A stretch of DNA of 64,000 nt from Pisaster brevispinus. Lineage: Eukaryota > Echinodermata > Asteroidea > Forcipulatida > Asteriidae. Shown here piece after piece: positions 24,901 to 34,386 of this stretch (position 1 is the first letter of the stretch; each line of letters starts with the position of its first letter). The translations under genes were made by a program, and so were the position numbers. The stretch spans positions 14,255,091 through 14,319,090 of the forward strand of contig JAMKCF010000002.1 of assembly GCA_023634235.1 (NCBI GenBank), in the 5' to 3' direction. The notes beneath the pieces were generated by a model. The model made no database searches. It was not told the origin of the DNA and was given only the letters and a program-made list of their open reading frames with translations.

Positions 24901-27900
24901 TTGTTGCCACTGGTACCCCGCTCATTTCTTGCTAAGTAAATAACTTCCTTCCTCCATAACTTGTGTACTTTGTTTTGACAGGTTGCATTGGACATGCAAG
25001 GTCGTGTCTTCACATGGGGTTTCGGCGGCTACGGTCGCTTGGGTCACTCGGAACCGAAAGACGAACCGGTTCCAAGATTCTTGAGAACCTTCGATCCAGC
25101 CCACAACAAAGCTGCCAAGAAGATCAATGCAGGCACATACTATTCCATGGCGACCACTGAACATGGTAAGACCCTCTCCAGTCCTTCCTGACGATAGTTC
25201 CCGCTTGACGATAGTTCCCGCTTGAAAGTGTATTGGCCATCTTTGTTCGTTGAATGCACATTCATGCGTTTTGCGTAAATACCACAGGCAGCCAGGGTTG
25301 TCCCTTAACGTTTTCTGTGACGAGCCAGGGGCAGCAGAGCTGTGGATTGAGAAAGTTGTGACTTACAGGGACCAGTTGTCTTTGGTCAAGTGGTTGCTGG
25401 ACGCCATTTTCGGTCCAAAAGGAACACAACCCAATGGGCAGTCTAGTCTGGCACCCTGTGTTTGCCCATGCGTTTTGGGGTTTTGCTGTTGTTTTTGTGA
25501 TAAAAAATGGCTTCCTATTGTTGTCGCAACTTTTTCGCTACACAGCTCAGGCCGGGAGACCAGTCTACTAGTTGTCTCACTTGTCCCCCGCCAGTTTTTT
25601 AACTGGTCCATATTTTATGGTTCCCTTTGAATTCTGTGGGACTTGGAGCAATATGAACTTTCGGTGATTTACAATCAGCGGTGTGAGCTCAATACAACTA
25701 GCCAGCCGGACTAGTTGGACACGGAATTCTGACTGGTCCTCAGGTGTTTTAACTGGCATTTTGGCCAGCGGACCACTCTTAAAGGAGAACACTTGCAGCA
25801 GGAAGGAGTTCTATCAAATTCCCTGTGTCATTGGTCGGTGAGCCACTTTGGCTGTGTGCAAAATTCCATGCTTGTGTCATTAACGAAAACATTCCACCAA
25901 AATATTTCCCTATCCCCCACACTAAAAGGGGATGCGACTTTTTATTGCAATAAACCACAAGGGAAACTGACTGAATTGATTGAATTCAATTTTTGAATCG
26001 TTTTGAATTTCATAATGATCATTTATTTTGCATGTCTTTTTTTTTTTCCTTCTCTTTTTGTCATTGTGGTAAACTTTCATTCAAACTTGAACTTGCAGAA
26101 GTGACGCCGTCTTGTTATTGCTAACATATTTCACAGTTTTACCAATATTTGTGACAAATGCACTTATGCCTCATATTTATTCAGTTGTGTAAATTTACCA
26201 TTTATATGTGTAACTTTTGGATGTGCATCTTGAATTTACTTGAGTATTTGTTTCTGTGAGCTGTCATAGTGATGGTGAACTTTTGATTGTTGGTTAATAT
26301 TAATGTTTATTGTCACTTATCCTTTTTATGTATCATGAATTTGAATTAGTTTTTGATTTTGTGGGTAACCAGTCAGTGCGCGATCGCAGGAACAAATTTT
26401 CATAATTTATTATTCGTCACAAACAGGACACTGATTGGTTCAGCCGGAAAGGCTCGGGAGAAAAATAGGAGCTTGTCAAGTTGGTTTGTCATAGAGGTCG
26501 CTCTATTACAATTACTAAAAGTGTAGATGCACAATCTACTATTGATCACTGACATCTTGGGCTTTCACCATGGATTCATAGTGTTAGCCAGAGGGGTGTC
26601 TGGGTGTCTTTTTGGACACCCTGTTTTAAATTTGGATGCCGTGTGTTGTCTGTCATTTACATGTAAATGTATTGTAAGTGAACAATTGGGACACCCAGGT
26701 TTTTGATTTCCAGCAAATTTGGACAGGCTTTTACCAAATCCTCGCTAAAACATTGCATGGATTTGTATTGTCACATCGTTCATTTTCAGACAGTAAGCGG
26801 CGAAGGTTAGCGTGCCTTTTCCCGTGCTTTACGGTTAGCAGCGCTATGAAATTGAAATCGTGCAGTAAGCACAAAATCGGTCATTACACAGCTCCACGAA
26901 ATTGGCCCCCCTGTCTTTATGTAGTAAGAGTTAGGATCCAGTGTTGAATTGCTCAGACCGTCCGAACGGTGCTTCTGAGTTTTTTAAGGTTTTTTTAAAG
27001 GTTCTGATATTGAATACTTAAGGTATATATGAGGCCTAGTTCCTAGATTATATTCCTTTAGTTTTTGGTTCCTATTTTTCAGTTCCTATGTTTAAGATTG
27101 CGGAAAGATCTTGAAAGAATATTAATCCACTCTTTTTTTTTCTTTTCTTTTTTTCTTCATGATTTTTAATTTGTTTTAACAGCTGATCAGCTTTTCTTCT
27201 GGGGCCAAACCAAGTCATCCGGGGAGGCAACTATGTACCCCAAGCCAGTTCCTGACCTCACTGGCTGGAAGGTCAGAGACTTGGGTTGCAGGTAGGTCAC
27301 AGGTCAAACGTAGAGGAATTAGAAGTTTCAGGCGTTAAATCAGACTTGTTACTGTCTAGCCTTAAAACAAGCTGTTGGATTTGTAGGGTGTAGACAGTTG
27401 AGATTAGAGTAGCGCAAGGCCAAATTGTTATTTATTTCTTGTTGTTTTTTTATTCACATAAACTTTCCTGTTAGATTATTGGATGGGCTTAGTTAGAGTG
27501 GTTTGGAGCCGTGTTTAATCGCCTTAACTTTCATGATACCCTGATTTGATATCTAATTCTAATGATTTTTTTGTCCGTTCTTATTTCTAGCAATCACTCG
27601 ATTGTCTTGGTCGCTGATGAGAGCGTCATCAGCTGGGGACCGTCACCGACGTTTGGAGAGCTGTGCTACGGTGAGAATGGACCTCGCTCCTCCACCAAAG
27701 CCAAAGAAGTCAAACCCCTGGAGGGTCTTCACATCCACGCGCTCTGCTGCGGTCTCGGTCACACTTTGTTAATCGCCAAGAGCGACACAGTCGCCGAACG
27801 AAGAAAGTTGAGGCAGCTTCCAATGTTCAACCCGACCCGAGTCGCTGTGAATGAACCACCCCTTGAGGAGGAGGAGGAGGAGGAGGAAGAGGAGGAGGAG

Positions 27901-28266
27901 GTAAAAGAGAAGGAGCCTGAGAAGGAGAAAGATGACAAGAAGGCAGAGAACGGGACGCAAAGCAACGATGTCGTAAAAGAAGCTGCAAAATCAGATGACG
28001 GAGAGAAAGTCGAAGAGTCCCAGAAGGAGGCAGTAGTTCCGATGGAGATGACCGCCGACAAGAAGGTCGAGAACAACACCGAGGAGACCCTTCCGAAGGG
28101 CAACGGTGAGGGTGCTGTTCAGAAGGACACCGAGGGCGCTATTGGAAAAAATAACGGTAACGGTAACGGTAACGGAGACGAAGGTATGAAGGAGGAAGAT
28201 TCAGCGATGGAGGTCAAGGAGACGACGGTATTAAGTCCCCCCTCTACTGTTCCAGATCCTTCTTAA
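15940..28266 (+). CDS. RCC2: RCC2 (TD-60), complete, with a long acidic tail
   Basis: Exons: 15940-16068, 19798-19891, 21617-21763, 22140-22271, 22794-22882, 24117-24231, 24625-24788, 24982-25165, 27183-27291 and 27591-28266. All are GT-AG and in phase, totalling 1839 nt or 612 residues (human 522). A short basic N-terminus (MPRAKKRF, KKKSK) precedes seven RCC1-type blades. Recognisable stretches are NLWGPHR, GRGDKGQLGHG, AACGRSHSMCLT, FGDNKLGQLG, FGCPEYSQLG, VACGANHTVALD, TWGFGGYGRLGHSE and SWGPSPTFGEL. RCC2 associates with the chromosomal passenger complex and centromeres. It has been reported to act on RalA and Rac1 in mitosis and migration. From about residue 472 the protein carries a roughly 140-residue Glu/Lys-rich extension with GN repeats that human RCC2 lacks. 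Confidence 0.97.
17289..17308 (+). repeat. Poly-C tract of about 20 bases
   Basis: This uninterrupted C run in RCC2 intron 1 is one of the longest of many C/G homopolymers in the window. The assembled length may be unreliable. Confidence 0.9.
18718..19446 (+). repeat. 68-bp minisatellite, array 2 (about 11 copies)
   Basis: It has the same unit and orientation as 14132-14476, in RCC2 intron 1. Copies differ by few bases; one carries an extra 'gtacattgt' and one an extra 'aga'. Because 68 is not a multiple of 3, the apparent ORFs through it change frame every copy and are not genes. Confidence 0.97.
19578..19646 (+). repeat. Dispersed repeat shared with 53016-53080
   Basis: 'tgcaatacaacctgggaagt' followed by 'ggcagcagagggatcacctt' recurs with few changes at 53016-53080. 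Its class is unknown. Confidence 0.55.
20040..20400 (+). mobile_element. MITE-like element, CCCTCCTACT family, internally tandem
   Basis: It begins 'cccccctactctgcag' and ends 'cagtaggagggttgac'. Internal units of about 118 bases repeat (two 'gtaggagggttgact' copies, near 20268 and 20386). It lies in RCC2 intron 2. Confidence 0.6.
20810..21000 (+). mobile_element. MITE-like element, CCCTCCTACT family, partial
   Basis: It holds 'cattcaaaaccacagtggat' followed by 'cagacagtaggagggttgac', then a second diverged half-unit to about 21000. Confidence 0.55.
21092..21465 (+). repeat. Full-length tRNA-Leu-derived SINE, family A
   Basis: This is the best-preserved copy. It has an A box (cggccgagcggtctag), a B box (gtgggttcgaatcccgg), 'cccttgagcaaggcacttca', the tail 'agccccaggagtaagtggca', 'ccctcaccttgaagtggcc' and an A-rich end. 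It lies in RCC2 intron 2. Confidence 0.9.
21915..22000 (+). repeat. tRNA-Leu-like SINE head fragment
   Basis: Only the head remains: 'atatgaccgagcgatttagc', with 'gggttcaagttccggtcac' as a decayed B box. It lies in RCC2 intron 3. Confidence 0.6.
22934..23129. mobile_element. Foldback MITE, gggcccaatttcat family
   Basis: The left end 'ggggcccaatttcataaagc' and right end 'gctttatgaaattgggcgc' are inverted repeats. Between them lie 'ttggctggtaacc' and 'ctaagca' motifs typical of the family. It lies in RCC2 intron 5. Confidence 0.8.
23140..23235 (+). repeat. tRNA-like fragment with a B box
   Basis: 'gtcatgcgttcgaatcccag' is a good B box, and the preceding part resembles a decayed A box. It is probably a SINE head; no tRNA fold is convincing. 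Confidence 0.4.
23690..23835 (+). repeat. Dispersed repeat shared with 63465-63625
   Basis: Both copies contain 'ttggtgctcgatatgtg' or a close variant, a 'ctcaggaa' run and 'gggtacttctgtacaagagg' followed by 'aaaagag'. The element class is not recognised. Confidence 0.6.
24243..24500 (+). mobile_element. MITE-like element, CCCTCCTACT family, with a foreign insert
   Basis: The element opens 'taaccctcctactcttagta' and closes with 'cacagtggatgatattgaaa'. Between them is a 'ggccaaatgccagtt' to 'gtggtccagctggctag' block, related to sequences at 25540-25790 and 31230-31330. Confidence 0.5.
24806..24945. mobile_element. Decayed foldback MITE
   Basis: 'cctaatttcata', 'aagcacaaaaacttgctaag' and 'aggttaccagcc' place it in the gggcccaatttcat family. 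The right inverted end is lost. It lies in RCC2 intron 7. Confidence 0.55.
25540..25790 (-). repeat. Dispersed 'ggtcc/actagcc' repeat
   Basis: Paired 'aactggtcc' and 'gactggtcctcaggtgtttt' motifs, plus 'aactagccagccggactag', recur in altered form at 24310-24420 and 31230-31470. The class is unknown; it lies in RCC2 intron 8. Confidence 0.45.
26795..26915. mobile_element. Half of a foldback MITE
   Basis: 'ttacggttagcagcgctatg' and 'cacgaaattggcccc' match the right half of the element at 38884-39164. It lies in RCC2 intron 8. Confidence 0.55.
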
Positions 28267-28919
28267 GTTGCCACACAACTCATTCTTGCATAAACTGGTA
28301 TTTAGCTACTTCAGGAAGAAGCCACTATTTGGTCGTTCAAGGTTTTATCGAGATTATCTTGCCAACTGGTGGTGTTGTACACTGGAATTTATCTGAGGAG
28401 AATATTTGGCGGGCCTCATATTTTCTCGGCGTTGTGATCATACCTGTTCCTGTTCGAAATGCCCTGGTGTAGGGTTGGTGTTTCAAAGTGATCACTTATT
28501 TATCACACTGTTAGTTAATTTATCAAAAACAAACAATCGATAAGTTGGTTATCCATAAGGTTATTGGTGTCAGATTCAGTATGTCCATCCATCTGTGGGA
28601 ATGACCGCCCCACCTCCAAACCAGTATTGGTGACATTCACTCTTTAGGGACTTTTAAAGTGCCAAGTCATGGCTTGCATTTGCAACTCAAAAATGTGCGC
28701 GGAAATACTAAATTGCATCATGGACTAAATCAATCGATCGTCTTCTGAGAACTGATTACAACAGAATACATCTGATGATGAGAGTCCGGGGTACAAGACC
28801 GCAGCATCTTTACTGGTGCCAGACTATCTTAGTCCTAGCCTCAGTCTGGTTGCACTGATTTGATTGGAGGAGAAACAAGATGGCTGCACCTTGATGGCCG
28901 CACTTTGCCAACTCCGAGC

Positions 28920-29150
28920 GGGCCGTAAATCCTCCTGCGCTTGGTAACATTTTCCAGCGAGTTGACCAACAATTTTGAAACCGTTCAACTGCAGATGCGG
29001 GTTATGTGTGGCCGCACAACTGTGCACAGAGCCGACTGTTTTACTGTGTAGATGCGTTCAGCACGTGATATCACAATGCGGGCTCGCATGTAGTTTTATC
29101 TGTCCTTCAAAACCACGGTGGATGATACTGAATGACCAGGCAGAAGGAAG
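28920..29150 (+). mobile_element. MITE-like element, CCCTCCTACT family
   Basis: It opens 'aaatcctcctgcgcttggta' and contains 'cgcacaactgtgcacagagc', 'gcacgtgatatcacaatgcg' and 'aaaaccacggtggatgatac'. It lies in the RCC2 3' UTR. Confidence 0.6.
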
Positions 29151-29567
29151 GAAGCAAAACTTATCAGGGATGAGAAATTTTCAGACTTTTATCCGACTTC
29201 AAAACAAGAACTGCTGTGTGTTTCTCCAAATTAAATAAGACAACTCTTTGATCCACTTCCCTAGCTCTGAGGATACTGTTCCCGAAACCTCCTTGGAATC
29301 TGTAACTCCAGAGGTCATCGAAAAGGTGGACTTGCTATCACTTCAACTCTACCTCCGAAGATCTGGATCCAAGTTTCAGACATTGTTGTCAGCAATGACT
29401 CTAACCCCCTGGTTATTCGCGTCGCTAATTAATGACAACTGAGAATGACCAACACAAAACGCCGTCGGGCTATTGGTCGACCCCAAGCATCATGAATAAC
29501 GGGCCCACGTACAGTGAGCGAAAAGGGGAAAACAACTGGTAAGTGTGCTATCACCTTTTGTCGCGAC

Positions 29568-29573
29568 AATAAA
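29568..29573 (+). terminator. Candidate polyadenylation signal of RCC2
   Basis: This is the first AATAAA after the stop, followed by a GT-containing stretch. A later cluster at 30253-30260 is an alternative. Confidence 0.4.
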
Positions 29574-29834
29574 AGACTTGTGGACACTAGGTGGCAGCAG
29601 ACCTACCTTGGTCAATCCATTGATCGCACCATGCATGTATGTTCAGAACTACGGAGCCTATGGATTTTGTATCTGGTAAATCTGTACTCTTTATTGGTGG
29701 CGTTCGTTTTGTTAGTCGCCAATAGCACAACATGACTGGAGAAAAGATATCTGCGTCAAACAAACATCTGGATGTAAACGAACTAGTTTTGATCCAGATT
29801 TGCAGACTTGCCTAGTCCCTCCGAGCTGGTCGAT

Positions 29835-30025
29835 GCTGCGCCCTCTACTGGTGACTAGTGGACCCTTTGCATCGGCCGCCATCTTTGATGACAAACAATG
29901 GAAGTGTGTACGTGCTGCCCGCGACTCTCAACCAATAATAGCTCTTCACGTGTGCACGTTTCGTCAGCGACAGAACCAATGCAAGGGCTTTATACAAAAT
30001 CTAGCCTCGCCAATCTAGAATAGTA
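29835..30025 (+). promoter_or_regulatory. Promoter-like module with a splice donor
   Basis: A reverse CTCF-consensus match (29838-29851) is followed by a YY1-type GGCCGCCATCTT near 29875, two CCAAT sequences, and an E-box with CACGTG. A donor AG|gtaagtatg lies at about 30020. CpG is higher than in the surroundings. No coding exon behind it is recognised. Confidence 0.4.
29838..29851 (-). promoter_or_regulatory. Perfect CTCF-consensus match, reverse orientation
   Basis: On the minus strand the 14 bases are identical to the site in the shared promoter (CCAGTAGAGGGCGC). The two face each other across the RCC2 gene. Confidence 0.5.
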
Positions 30026-31229
30026 AGTATGCCAATACGCCTGCTCTTTTCAATGCAAAGACTTAAATGGTTTCCATTCAACTAAATAATGTCGGATTAT
30101 GCACACATGACTACGGGATTATTCAATTTTTTTTTTTACTTGATTTTTTATTTATTTATTTTTTGTTCTGTTGACGTGCGTTAAGTCGACTACACTTTTT
30201 TTGCCTGGAATTGTTTTTTTCCCTCAGTTTGATCCTCACAAAGTGTTCTTTTAATAAATAAAAAAAAGTTGTGTCAAAAGATTACCTCGGAATTGGAGTT
30301 TGAATAAAAAATGGGACCAAATTAATAAAATTGTGAATAATTATAAGCCGGATGTGGAGTATAATTGCATCTTGTAACAAAATGCAGTAGATTTGCTGAT
30401 CGTTTTGTTTTGGATGGATTTTGGAGAGATGCGTGTAACTGTGTGCATAGTAACTGAATGTTACAGTTGAAACGTCTTACCTTGTACAGCATTTAAACAT
30501 TATTTTGTGAATGGTGACAAGATTTCTTGCATTTTAAAAACCTAGAAAAGGACAATGTATTTTGTTATATTTAATTGTATTTCCCATCGTCTGAGATTCT
30601 TTGTAACCTCACCGTTTATTTAAATTAAATTGTTCGTTTCCCATTGTTGAGGATTTTCCTTGTAATCGGCTCAATCTGATTCCAGTTCCATAGAATTGCT
30701 TTCCTGTAAGCAATTGGACTTACTAGAAGAAAAAAAAAAGTGTACCGGCCAAAATAACATGTCACTTTTACTGTGACTGACTGGTTCCCCGCTCATGATT
30801 CCTTTTGTCAGCAGAAATGTGTCCAATGTTTATTAAGCAACACTTCAAATCGGCCCTCTTCTTCATCGTAGAAAGGATTTTGTTCGAATGGTTTATTTTT
30901 CTGAACTGACATATAAATTGACCAAAAGGCATTCCCAATTTATTTCTATTTTATTTTAGATTTAAATTTTATTTAAGATTGTTTTTTGAAATTCATGGTC
31001 TTTCAGATCTGGCTTGTTGTCTTTGATAATGAAATTGTCAACAATCAATTGTTTAATGATAAATAATCAATTCTCGCATTTCAAAAACCTAGAAAAGGAC
31101 AATGTACATGCATTCTGATATCTAAATTTGCTTTCCATCGTTTGAGAATCGCAACAATCTCTGTTTTCTCAACTTTTATTTCAACAAGCAATTATTTGAT
31201 ATTACAAATAATCAATTATTTCAGCCTTC

Positions 31230-31475
31230 TCCCTTGACAGTAGTCTGCTTGCCAGACGCTAGTCTAGTCGGAACACCCGAGTACCAGTCAAAATTAATTT
31301 CAAGTGGTCCGGCTGGCTAGTTATCCCTGTTGAATATGGAATATTGACCAGTGGAAACAGTGGGGACCAGTGAAAAAAAAGTGGGGACAAGTGAAAAAGG
31401 TGGGGACCAATGAAAAAGGTGGGGACCAGTGAAATGGCGAGCTTGTTAACTGGTCCACTGCCCAGTCACTGACAG
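31230..31475 (+). repeat. Dispersed repeat with an internal 'gtggggaccagtgaaaaa' array
   Basis: Four or five copies of a unit of about 20 bases lie at 31350-31435, inside a larger repeat sharing 'aagtggtccggctggctag' with 24370-24410. Confidence 0.65.
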
Positions 31476-32037
31476 GCCATGTATTTGATGATCAATGTGC
31501 ATTTGCAACTTCGCCGATTGTTTCTCTAATTCGTGCTTGACATTTCCATTCTTGCTTGTTATCTGTGAGGATAGCATAGTCAATCAGTTATTTGATTATA
31601 AATAATCAATAATTTATAAATAATCCATTGTCGATTTTTTTTGGTGATCAGGCATTGCTTTTAATCACTAGTCCAAAGAGTTGGCTTCTTTTCTGTAACA
31701 AAATCAGAGCCATGCCGATTATAAGTGAAATGAAAGATCAATAATTGACCTGAATTTTGTAAACATGTTAAATAGTTTTAATTGGGGTGTGAAAAACTTT
31801 TGAAAAAAAACTAAATAATTAAATGATAATAAAACTGTGAGAAGATTTCAAAAATGCAGAGAAATAGAATAACTTAACTGCCATGGCGGTGAGTGTTTAT
31901 ATGAATCCAGGGTAAGGGCATGCAGGTCTGGAATTTTCTCTTGAGAGAGAGGGGGGCAAGGCCGTTTTCATATTGAAAGGGCACCAAGGCCAAGACCAGG
32001 GCAACAGAGGCCGTGGCCTTCCTGTAATTCCAGGCCT

Positions 32038-32181
32038 GGGGTGGATTTCACAAAGAGTTAAGGCTAGTCTTATCTCGAGTTAGAACGAGTTACTCATCCT
32101 AACTTGGGACTAGCCTTAAGTTGTTAATAACTCCTAGGACTAGTCCTAAAAGTTAGGACTATCTTTGTGAAATCGACCCCC
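32038..32181. mobile_element. Foldback MITE, ggtggatttcacaaag family
   Basis: The ends 'gtggatttcacaaagag' and 'ctttgtgaaatcgacccc' are inverted. Internal 'aggctagtctta' and 'gggactagccttaag' motifs repeat in both senses. A related end lies near 63240-63260. Confidence 0.75.
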
Positions 32182-33194
32182 TGGACATGTAGTTTTATTC
32201 ATAATTCCATATTGGAATTTGTAATGCCACATGGGGAGTGTACAAGGGGCAAGTCCAAGAATTCGTGCAGTTATACGGATGGGATGTACCGGAAAGTTTA
32301 AGCCTATGGCAAGAAATTCAGACGGGTATTTTTTTTTTCAGTGATTTTTATTCCGATGTTGGGCATCCTATCTGCCAGGAGAATAACTACAGGAATCTGT
32401 CAATTCACAGGTTGGGATATTGTGTGACATTTTATTAAAAGCATTTTTACATTTGACTCAATTATTTGATGCAACATTCGCCTTAAGAGTTTGAAAGTGT
32501 TTCGTTTGTTAAATGGTTTACATTTTTTTTATCAGCAAATATTATTGGTGACAAAATGCATCATTTAGACGTAACGTGGACACTGAGTCCTTGTGACGAC
32601 GCCATTTTGTTTTATTCTCACTCTGTGTGCTACATACAAGACACACAATGCACCAAGGAAAGCATGTACATGTAGATGTAAGAGAGACACCGTGTCTTGG
32701 GACATTTTGGCGTCTTTGTTACATCTGCACTCTTCTTGATTAGTGTTAACACGTTTTTGCCATTTCTCTAACTACCATAACGATGTGGACTACCGTAACG
32801 ATTTGGGGTTTTCTTTGGGTGCGTTGTGTGTCATGTAATTAACAGACAAAGCAAATTTGCATAATTATGTATTTGTATTTAGTGTCAAAAACCTTAACAG
32901 GCATGATATTTTTTGCTACTTTAGTTTGATTTCCGATTTTATTTTATTTTGCCCTCTTTAGAATTCTATTAAAACCTACACCATGGGTATATGTAGGTCA
33001 GCTCTTGCACCCGATAAAATATTCTTACTTTTTCAAAAGACCAAATACCACACCTGGCTTTAAAATAAGTTAATATAAAAAAAACAGACAAGACAGTCAC
33101 GATGTCCATGTTACCTCTTACTACATTTTTTGAAACAATTTTTGTCAGAATAAATTTAAACAATTTACAAATTTAACAAACACTTTCACACACA

Positions 33195-34130
33195 CACACA
33201 ACTGTGTAAACACCTCCAATCGGGGACCTCCTATTGTCCCTCTTTTGTTTGGACTTTAACTTTTTGGCAACAGCTCCCATTGGTTTTGTACACAATTTCC
33301 AACTGGGGACCTTTACCCAACCGGGGACCCTATTGTCCTCTTTTGTTATAGGTCCCCGGTTTGAATGTGAAAACAAACTCACACACACACACAAGTGTGT
33401 AAATGGTATGATACCGAGGACATCCCATGCTGTGGACTTAGTTTTTTTAGCGACGTTCCCATTGGTTTTGTACACGAAACAAACCGAGGACTGTCCCCGA
33501 TATGTTTTTTTTCCGGTTCCCTATTGCTAAAGTCCTCGGTTTGAATACCGGTAGACATGTTCACACACACACCCAGGTACAGCACTCCTATACGTTAGAG
33601 GACACCTATTGTACTTTCTGTTGTTCCTGTATTGAAGCAATCCCCATTGGTTTTGTACACAAATGACTAGTGAGGACACCTGAAAACAAAGAACCGACTA
33701 GTGAGGACCTATTGTCCCTATTGTAAAATGTCCTCGGAGGGTTGGCAATACACACACACACACACACAACCTTACGGATCCGGTTTGTGGGGTACTGCTA
33801 TTGTTGTTCTATTGTTCCCTTTTCTAAAGAATTCCCTTGTGGGGCCCTATTGTTCCTATTGAAATTGCCTTGTGGGGTCCATTGTTCCATTGTTAAAAGT
33901 ACCCCGTAAGTTGGCATGTGTAAGGGCACACAAGTGTGTAAACACCTCCAATCGGGGACCTCCTATTGTCCCTCTTTTGTTTGGACTTTAACTTTTTGGC
34001 AACAGCTCCCATTGGTTTTGTACACAATTTCTAACTGGGGACCTTTACCCAACCGGGGACCCTATTGTCCTCTTTTGTTATAGGTCCCCGGTTTGAATGT
34101 GAAAACAAACTCACACACACACACACACAT
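33195..34130 (+). repeat. Five-unit array of CA-linked hairpin repeats
   Basis: Units of about 150-195 bases, most joined by CA/AC tracts, start near 33205, 33393, 33572, 33769 and 33930. Units 1 and 5 are almost identical (one difference seen over about 185 bases). Units 2-4 diverge but keep 'cccattggttttgtacac' (units 1, 2, 3, 5) and inverted GGGGAC/GTCCCC-type arms. Confidence 0.85.
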
Positions 34131-34207
34131 AGGCGAATGTTACATAATTGCGTCAAATGAACGAATGCTTTTAATTGTATGGATAAATGTCACACCCAGT
34201 GTCCCAA

Positions 34208-34386
34208 CCTGAGCCCAATTTCAAAAACCTGCCGAAGCAGAAAATATTGCAAAACAATGTTCTGCTTAGCAGAAAAGAGCAGGCTGCCAGCCACAGATTG
34301 CACAGGTAGCATGGTAGTTTGGCTGGTAACCTTATTCTGGTAAGCATAATTTTGTGCACAAGCAGCTCTTTGAAATTGGGCCCTGG
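34208..34386. mobile_element. Foldback MITE, gggcccaatttcat family
   Basis: The ends are 'gagcccaatttcaaaaacc' and 'ctttgaaattgggccctgg'. The interior has 'agtttggctggtaacctta' and 'ctgcttagcaga'. Confidence 0.8.

Larger units (their letters stand above)
28267..29590 (+). other. RCC2: RCC2 3' UTR (probable extent)
   Basis: The stop is at 28264-28266. The first AATAAA is at 29568-29573 with TG-rich sequence after it. A second cluster of AATAAA lies at 30253-30260. The UTR contains a CCCTCCTACT-family element at 28920-29150. No further reading frame here resembles a known protein. Confidence 0.5.

Noticed and set aside
27759..28103. Minus-strand Ser-rich frame opposite the RCC2 tail
   Set aside because: It is the complement of the Glu-coding GAG repeat; RCC2 is clearly the coding strand.
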